Positions 57,417 to 64,000 of a stretch of DNA of 64,000 nt are shown piece by piece. Both the position numbers and the translations under genes were made by a program. Each line of letters starts with the position of its first letter. Positions within the stretch are counted from its first letter, which is position 1. Location: assembly GCA_032622095.1 (NCBI GenBank), contig CP136069.1:128383123-128447122 (forward strand). The letters run 5' to 3'. The notes below the pieces were generated by a model, which saw nothing but the letters and a program-made list of their open reading frames with translations, was not told where the DNA came from and did not search any database. This DNA is from Siphonodentalium dalli (Eukaryota > Mollusca > Scaphopoda > Gadilida > Siphonodentaliidae).

Positions 57417-57760
57417 GGCCCACTTAATTTTAGAAAATTCGAATTTAATATAAATATATGCCATATTATTTTCAATGTCAGGGAAATAACTCTATCTAAA
57501 GATATAGAGTTAATCCCCTTCCATTGGAAATATATTTTTAGTTTTAATTCTGTTGCATTCTGGGAGCCATAACGGGGGAAATCTATATCTATGATTTCAG
57601 CTGTCTTCTATTTCTCTATGAGCACCTTCTGAGACACGGACGTTTCAAATGGTGATGAATTATAGTATTTTAATTATATTTTATGGTATAAATTGTTATT
57701 AAAACCGTATGTCAAGGCACTATAAACAAAAAATCGGTGACTCGAAAATTAAATGGGTCT
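57417..57760 (-). mobile_element. TTAA-flanked MITE, copy 2 (344 bp)
   Basis: Inverted relative to 4958-5447. Ends GGCCCACTTAATTTT and AAAATTAAATGGGTCT, flanked by TTAA (57413-57416 and 57761-57764). About 145 bp shorter than the copy at 4958. It stands some 45 bases before the acceptor of the last exon. Copy 1 lacks it at the matching place. Confidence 0.75.
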
Positions 57761-58275
57761 TTAACAAAATAAGATTTAGCCATGGCGAATATTTTTAACT
57801 TTCAGACGCAGAAATGGGTCGAGCCGATCGTCTGGTGATTTCTGCGGAATAAATGCAAAGAAGACGAAGAAAACATGGACAAGTTGAGCGGCTGGCAGAT
57901 GCATCTGCTGTATTTGTGTGATGTTTGTGTTATTAATTGAGTGGACGGTTTTGGTTAAATCGTTTTGTGAATTATAATTATTGACTATATTGGCCGATTA
58001 CTTCTTCGACATTCCCCTGTGACGCGTTATTCATTCGAATGTTAGTGGAATGCTGGTGCCACACGTGCTACATATGCGATGTCATAACAGGTGTGCTGCC
58101 TTACTAGCTGTGGTGCAATTTTGATGACAATTGTCCACCATAGTTACTGTAGTATATAGTTAAGTATGTCGTTCGATGTATGCAGGGGCGTGGCTATAGG
58201 GTCTCCGTTGGGGTGTCCACCTTGTGAAATTGCAACTGCACCCCCGTATCGCTGACTGTTGATCTATAATCTGGC

Positions 58276-59585
58276 CTCATAAGCTCTTTAAAATCACCTC
58301 TTCGGTTAAAAACGTTAAATACAACCGAAATATCCAGTGGCACCTCTTGCTCAGATTTAATACCAATCGCTATCTAATCGTGATCCCCGATTATATATTG
58401 TTTTATATCTAATCATCGGCGTGTTGGCTGCTTCTCTGTGCACGCGTTGTTATATCTTTCATGTTCACATAAAAGTTGACCCGTTTGTTGGAGGCTGTTA
58501 AGCAGCTGAATTCCTGCGAGTATGTCAACTTAGTTCCTAAATATCCGGGATTGTTATACCTTGCTCGTCTTTAAATTCGCGAAGTACTATTTTTCGCTCA
58601 TCTGACGTTGTGCGAATTTAAAACTGAGCGAAAGATAGTATGACTCTGAATTTCGAATATACCACAGGGAAAGCAAGAGAGTTTTGTTGATGAGACCTAC
58701 ATTCCGAAACGTTGGACACTGAATATACAACTACACCACTACATGTTCGCCTATGTTTACATTGTCAACCAATATAAAACAATAAAAGCCATTGCTCAGT
58801 GCCAAGCGACGTATAAATCATGGTAACGTCGACGATGTTGAAATGCTTGTAAGAAATACAAATACTTTAGGTGTCATGTTCATGAAAGTACGTCCCGCTA
58901 TTCACCACTCTGGTGTATTAAACTGCATAAAGCCTAAGTTATGTCATCACAACACACATCCAAGTGTTTGTCTGAAGTCAGTTCCTTCGCGGTTGTGGTT
59001 TTCTGTTTTCGAGTTCATAGATGTCCAGTCCATAGCAGTTTCAATATCAAAATCATTATTTGGAGCATCCGAACATATTGATGATATAGGTATCCACTGT
59101 GGTCGTGTTTAATATACACGGGTATCTTCAGAAACGACTGAGAACTGAAACTGTCATCAGATCCAAGACTTATACTAAAATATTTTTGTCAGCTTTGAAT
59201 TAGCGCGAATTTAAAGTCCGCGAATTCAAATGAACGAAATTTAACACCGATTAACCATTGTTGAATGTATTTAATATATAGAGTGAAAACCGCAGCAATA
59301 CATCAAGACGCAATTGTATAGGAGATAGAGACAAGCGAAACTGCAATGGAGATGAATCACTGTAGAAATGCGAGAGCGAATTGGACATGCGCCTGGACAG
59401 CATGTGAGTCTACAGTACTGGACCCGGAGCTGAATACCATATGGTCTCTCTCGCATAAAGAGCGTTAATTTGTCAGGCCATCCCGGCATGAGGGTCTCGC
59501 TCGTCTGGGGGAAAAAAGCGTTATTTTGTTAGAGCTTTCCTCCTTGCGATCGCTATCACATACATGTACAGACAACTGGTATACA

Positions 59586-59621
<36 letters not shown>

Positions 59622-60918
59622 CATGAAACCCCTATTATTACATTAAACAAGCCATATTTCTTTATATCACGTGTATATATCACTATAGTGACGAATAAGT
59701 GCGTGCGTGTGACGGTGCTTCCCGCAACTTGGCAGCGCCAAGAAATTACCTTACATTGATTAGAAGGGTTAATACTATTTTGATAAGCTGCGCATGACAC
59801 CAAATCTAGACAAGTTAAATTATTGTCCAACTTCATTACGCTAGCCAAAAAAATATACACAAAAACAAAGCGGCAACTATATTTTTCATCGCAATCATGA
59901 GCGCGCAATACTGCCGTATACGGATGTGAAGCGTCTCAGCCAACATGTAAATGAATGCATTTTAAAGCTTCTTTTAACCATTTTATTTTGTTAAAAAGCC
60001 ATAAAGCTCTATTTTTTTCTTCTTCATGCGATATACAAGATCTTCAACTCGTTGTGTTGGCATATAATATTTTATGAAACTCGTTTGATAAATTTGATTC
60101 ACAACTCGTCTGCGACTCGTTGTGAATAAAATTTATTCTCGTTTAACAACATCTTATATCCCAACATAACTCGTTTAGTTGGAGATCCTCCATATATACT
60201 GCTAAGACCGGTTTCACGAACACTGTATTTTCCGAATTGATTCTCTATAGATAGGACACGAAACTTTATATGAACAAACTGAAAGGCATATTAAATATAT
60301 AATATGAGAATATAGAAATCACATATGATAATAACACGAAAAGATAGAAGCGTAATTTGGATCGCGTGTCTTTTGTAGAAAATTGCGAGTTTTGCATTTC
60401 TCACATTTTTTAAGTTACTGATTTTGGTTTTCGTTATAAAAAACGAACATGGTAATATAGTGAATGTGGTTTTAAATATATATACGTTACATTAACATAA
60501 ATTATTCAGAATGGAACCAATCTAGGGCGAGAATAATGATAACATAACTTCCACTTTGATGCTTTTTCGTTTCTGTGGGAACATTTAAAGTACCCCTACC
60601 GCTATACGGAATGTGTCCAGTCTCCGTGTAAATGCTATAATAGAAAGCCTACTTTATGATGACAATTTTCTTTGGTCATATGGCTGAATATAATTGAGAT
60701 TACACCTTAAAGACGTCCAACTCGTACCCCTACCATTAATATTCCACGGCGCTCGTTTTCAAGAAACGATTTTGTCCAACTTGACACTAGATTACAAGAA
60801 ACCGCAGCCGATTTCCAACTTGAACTCTTTGTACCAGTATGTCAAACATGACACTTAGGAGGAAACAAAACAGTCGAAACCAATTCTGTTCTATTTTTTT
60901 CTAGGTACAGAACCACAT
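58276..60918. other. Intergenic, no supported gene
   Basis: The longer frames (58792-59112 +, 59465-59908 -) show no domain, signal peptide or splice-consistent structure. The only clear repeat is the (TA)n listed below. Confidence 0.4.
59587..59619. repeat. (TA)n microsatellite
   Basis: An uninterrupted run of about 16 TA units. Confidence 0.95.
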
Positions 60919-61180
60919 ATAAGCGAGACCACTTAGTCGCAGCCATATTTGAATCATCCAACCCCCGTTCCGCGGTTTAAGTGCTACAGGTCAAAGTTCT
61001 GGAGGTGCATTTTAAATGTTCATGATGCCATGAATATTCAAAAGCTCCATATGTGGCATGATGAATATTCAAAAGTTCCATATATGGAATGCATCTCAAG
61101 AACTTTGACCTGTAGCACTTAAACCGCGGAACAGCGGGTTGGTGAATCCAATGTGACTGCGACACAGTGATCGCACTTAT
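60919..61180. mobile_element. Foldback MITE, copy 2 (262 bp)
   Basis: The left arm (AGTCGCAGCCATATTTGAAT, then CCGCGGTTTAAGTGCTACAG) is mirrored by the right arm (CTGTAGCACTTAAACCGCGG, then ATCCAATGTGACTGCGAC). Related to 6451-6648: shared GTCGC(A/G)GCCAT, GGTCAAAGTTCT / TAACTTTGACCTGTAGCA and CTCCATATATGGAAT. The centre has two GAATATTCAAAAG(C/T)TCCATAT units. Confidence 0.8.
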
Positions 61181-62169
61181 TGACTGGACTATATGGCTAT
61201 GCTGGAGTAACTTGATTCAGAAAGAATATGTAAGAAGAATTTCAACTCTACTACATTTCTCCACTATTGCTCCGTAACGAATGAAACGCTGCCCTTGAAT
61301 ACTTGCTTTGACATATTATCATCATAACCTCTCTAACAAATTGGGATATATTGTCTGTTAACGAGCGTACAGCCCTAATTTGAGTAGACAAAACAAGATG
61401 GCGCAAATGGAAATTCACGACAGGTACATGGTTGAAAATTACACCTTTTTTGTAAGTGTGACGGATTTTTCGAACAGGTTACTGTATATAGGCCGGATGC
61501 TTTAGATTACATCAGAGGACATTTATGAAACATACTTTCAGTGGACAAATTGTCTGCCAGACGGATATAGCTATGAGTTCTGTTGCGTGTGTTTTATTAT
61601 TTTTATTTGGAGATGACAAGGGTATCACTATTTTGATGTTTCTGTTGGATTCAAATGATACGTGTTCCAATTATAATCTCCAAAAGGTGGGAAACCAATC
61701 AGAAACCGTGGAAAGTGGGTCATTGAGCAGTATGTTGACAAACTCATGACTTTTAGAGTAATTTCAGTCAAAATTATAATACAAACTGACGGAGTAAACA
61801 TGCCGGAGTAGACTATTCACATATTCGACGTGTATAGTCTATCGAGCGAACTGTTGTCATTATACTTATAACAGTTATAACTGTACTTACCGGTGTAGTT
61901 TTAACATCATAGCTTTATTCAATATACATACACAGATAAATGGCGTTCATGTTAAATTTCGTATTTATTTTTGTACCTTAGTATTTGTTGTATTTAGATG
62001 ATTTATTTATTTATTTTGACAATATTATAATGAATCTATAATGTACAGAAACTCATACTATATGGATGTAATAATGTTATGCTATAAAGTTATTATGCAA
62101 TGTCGTGTACATTATGTGTTTTTCTTGTAAGAGTTCAGGTTGTACCTAACAGTCAACGTGTAGTGTCGA
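61181..62169. other. Intergenic, no supported gene
   Basis: Short random frames only (e.g. 61525-61749). Confidence 0.45.
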
Positions 62170-62178
62170 GTCCAATAT

Positions 62179-63645
62179 GGGTGTGTCTTTTTACCGGATT
62201 CCGGATTCCGGATCCCGGATTTCGACCCGGATTTCGACCCGGATTTAGGTGTCTTTTAACAGGATTTCGACCCGGATTCGGGTATGAATTTCATGCTTGT
62301 TTTATCACACATTTAACCCATTAAAAGCCGTTTCTGACACGCGGAAACTGGTTAGGAGGTGAGATTAAACCAATATAGGGCTGTTGTGCTCATTCAACCC
62401 GATTAATCGTATTTAAAGGTACATATCGTGCCCGGATCAGCATACTTCTTATTTTTTCATATAGACACGGCGGTTGGATTGATTTTACGTGATCATGATG
62501 GCATTTAAGGGAACACACCAAGTCCGGATCCGAATTAATTATCTCGTAATTATTGATCATAGTTAAAGGTAGATATCATGTCCGGATCCGGTTTTTTTTT
62601 TCTCTCTTTTTTTTTCCATATAAATTATCGTCTTTTTGATATATTAAATGTCACGTGGAACAAAGTTATAAGTTGATTTTGAGTCGTTATACTAGGCTGT
62701 TGGATTGATTTCACGGAATGATTATCGCATTTAAAGGTATACACCATGTGTGGAACCGAATTAATTTCCACGTATTTACTGATAATATTTAAAGGTACAG
62801 ATTATGCCCGGATCCGGATTTTTCTTCTTATAAAGTAATGCTTATTTAATACAATAAATGTAAACTGGGTCGCGTGGAACTAGGTTATAGATGTTGATGT
62901 TTAGATCAGATCATTCCCGGATTCGGATACGAATAGTTCTTTTCTATTTCATATAAATAGTCAAGTATTTAAAACATTAAATGGCAGCTGAGCCACGCGG
63001 AACTCAGTTTATTTGGAAACGGTGAACATGGCGCTTGGGTTGATTTCACGATTGAATGAGCCCATTTACAGACAAACTTTATGCCCGGATCTGGATCCGG
63101 ATTTTATGTGTCTTTTTCTAATTTCGACCCGAACCCTGATCTCAATTTTATATTTATTATAACCCATGTTTAACACATTAAAAGACATTTCAGACCGGCA
63201 AAAATATGGCACAGGTTGTGTTTAACAGTAATATCATTGGGATTGAAATAAATTGACTTGCTTTTGTGAAGATTTTTTGTTCTCCAGCCCACAAAAAAAC
63301 CTGGTGCAGTTTAAATGGTTTATTGGTTTATGATCAATAATTACGAGATAATTAATTCGGATCCGGACATGGTGTGCCGTGTCTATATGAAAAAATAAGA
63401 AGTTTGCTGATCCGGGCACGATATGTACCTTTAAATACGATTAATCGGGTTGAATGAGCACGACAGCCCTATATTGGTTTAATCTCACCTCCTAACCAGT
63501 TTCCGCGTGTCAGAAACGGCTTTTAATGGGTTAAATGTGTGATAAAACATGCATGAAATTCATACCCGAATCCGGGTCGAAATCCGGTAAAAAGACACAT
63601 AAATCCGGGTCGAAATCCGGAATCCGGTAAAAAGAGTTAACACCC
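62179..63645. mobile_element. Mutator-like MITE, 1467 bp, perfect 9-bp target duplication
   Basis: Flanked by GTCCAATAT at 62170-62178 and again at 63646-63654. Ends GGGTGT...ACACCC. TIRs are about 300 bp (62179-62475 against 63377-63645), with CCGGATTTCGACCCGGATTT repeats near the tips. A further inverted segment (about 62510-62560 against 63335-63385) lies inside. The centre holds diverged repeats of a TTTAAAGGTAYAnAtnatG + CCCGGATCCGGAT unit. A 9-bp duplication, a G-starting terminus and long TIRs fit MULEs. No transposase. Confidence 0.85.
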
Positions 63646-63654
63646 GTCCAATAT

Positions 63655-64000
63655 GACTATTCACCACAACCTAGACGAGTACACGAAAACAGATACTGTA
63701 CACAACATTGACATTTTTATTATCCAAATGACGTCCGGAGTCCTGATAATTTTTAATAAAAGTCATGACTCTTTCCCGGATTATTATGTGACGGTCCTTG
63801 CCCAATCGGAATGAGTGTTATTTAAGGGGTGGATATTGATAACGACCCCGCTCGGCGCGCTTGCGCGCCCGAGCTCGGTTGTGTATAGGTAACAGATGGG
63901 CGCGCGTACTTGTGACGTCACACATAAATTACAGTATACCGTGAAGGAGAACTTTTTTAAGGACGACCAGCTGGGCGCAGCCCAGCCGCGCATATGTTGC
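63655..64000. promoter_or_regulatory. GC-rich patch with CRE palindrome and hairpins, possible promoter edge
   Basis: 63851-63873 forms a GC-rich stem (CTCGGCGCGC-TT-GCGCGCCCGAG, one bulge). TGACGTCA (a CREB/ATF consensus) is at 63913-63920. GCTGGGC-GCA-GCCCAGC near 63970-63986 is a perfect 7-bp stem. This CpG-bearing composition contrasts with the AT-rich flank. No gene start is visible before the window ends, so a promoter role is conjecture. Confidence 0.25.

Larger units (their letters stand above)
36860..57852 (+). pseudogene. Host gene copy 2: five exons, 1-bp deletion shifts the last exon
   Basis: Exons: 36860-36922 (phase 1-1), 38286-38461 (1-0), 43183-43352 (0-2), 48161-48323 (2-0) and 57806-57852. 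The first four join in one open frame. The third to fifth match copy 1: about ten substitutions in 170 bases in the third, and one in 47 bases (TGA to TAA) in the last. The fourth exon is 163 bases against 164 in copy 1: AGTGCAAATTTGCAGTGG has lost one base compared with AGCGCAAACTTTGCAGTGG. As a result the final exon is read as TQKWVEPIVW and a stop, not as the conserved DAEMGRADRLVISAE. Several third-exon changes are amino-acid changes (D to G, D to N, A to S, A to E), consistent with relaxed constraint. Its introns hold LINEs, Helitron-like arrays and MITEs. A truncated-tail protein could still be made. Confidence 0.65.
42478..58275 (+). repeat. Segmental duplication, copy 2 (expanded)
   Basis: Collinear blocks with copy 1: 42478-44110 with 2985-4545; 48090-48560 with 4560-4955 plus 5455-5520; 55730-55850 with 5770-5905; 57770-58275 with 6100-6795 (less its MITE). 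Between these blocks are insertions at 44110-48090 (Helitron-like), 48570-55000 (two LINEs) and 55880-57760 (Helitron-like elements and a MITE). Confidence 0.85.

Noticed and set aside
58792-59112. Open frame of 106 codons
   Set aside because: No domain, signal peptide, splice support or duplicate; the composition resembles surrounding non-coding DNA.
59465-59908. Minus-strand frame of 147 codons
   Set aside because: Runs through the (TA)n tract (YIYIYIYIY) and lacks protein-like features.

Overview
The window reads as animal nuclear DNA. It is AT-rich and gene-poor, with small exons carrying GT/AG splice signals, and it is crowded with non-LTR retrotransposons, Helitron-like elements, terminal-inverted-repeat (TIR) elements, foldback MITEs and minisatellites. 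The mix of CR1/L2-like LINEs with short-tandem 3' tails and the exon family described below fits a marine invertebrate, most likely a lophotrochozoan such as a mollusc. That assignment is inference. No bacterial genes, operons, rRNA, tRNA or CRISPR array were seen.

The only host gene supported by splice logic is present twice on the + strand. Copy 1 (exons at 3695-3864, 4623-4786 and 6141-6187) lies in a compact duplicon of about 3.8 kb (about 2985-6795). Copy 2 (exons at 36860-36922, 38286-38461, 43183-43352, 48161-48323 and 57806-57852) lies partly in the partner duplicon (about 42478-58275), which has swollen to about 15.8 kb through insertions. Copy 2 has a 1-bp deletion near the end of its fourth exon, so the conserved last exon is read out of frame. 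It also carries two upstream exons, one Thr-rich and one N-terminal to the domain, that are not visible for copy 1. The family looks like an uncharacterised secreted or extracellular domain of invertebrates (from memory).

Layout: 1-485 Helitron-like end; 1057-1742 two minisatellites; 2985-6795 duplicon copy 1; 6835-7760 minisatellites; 7757-9836 dead LINE; 10240-11010 a 386-bp tandem duplication; 13050-19015 a minisatellite split by a 5.2-kb foldback element with about 1-kb arms, which itself hosts a 2.15-kb CACTG-ended element; 22026-22556 second copy of the window-start element; 22739-25070 a region bracketed by a 49/50-identical 50-bp inverted repeat containing a signal-peptide-like ORF; 26887-28079 a hAT-like MITE; 28480-31175 and 33255-36680 LINE fragments; 36860-58275 duplicon copy 2 with its upstream exons, packed with Helitron-like arrays and two larger LINEs (one split by a TTAA-flanked foldback element); 60919-61180 a foldback MITE; 62179-63645 a Mutator-like MITE with a perfect 9-bp target-site duplication; 63850-64000 a GC-rich patch with a CRE palindrome.

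The two duplicons work as a natural comparison: insertions present in one and absent from the other give empty sites for the MITEs. All family assignments rest on reading motifs and repeats by eye. No database search was possible.
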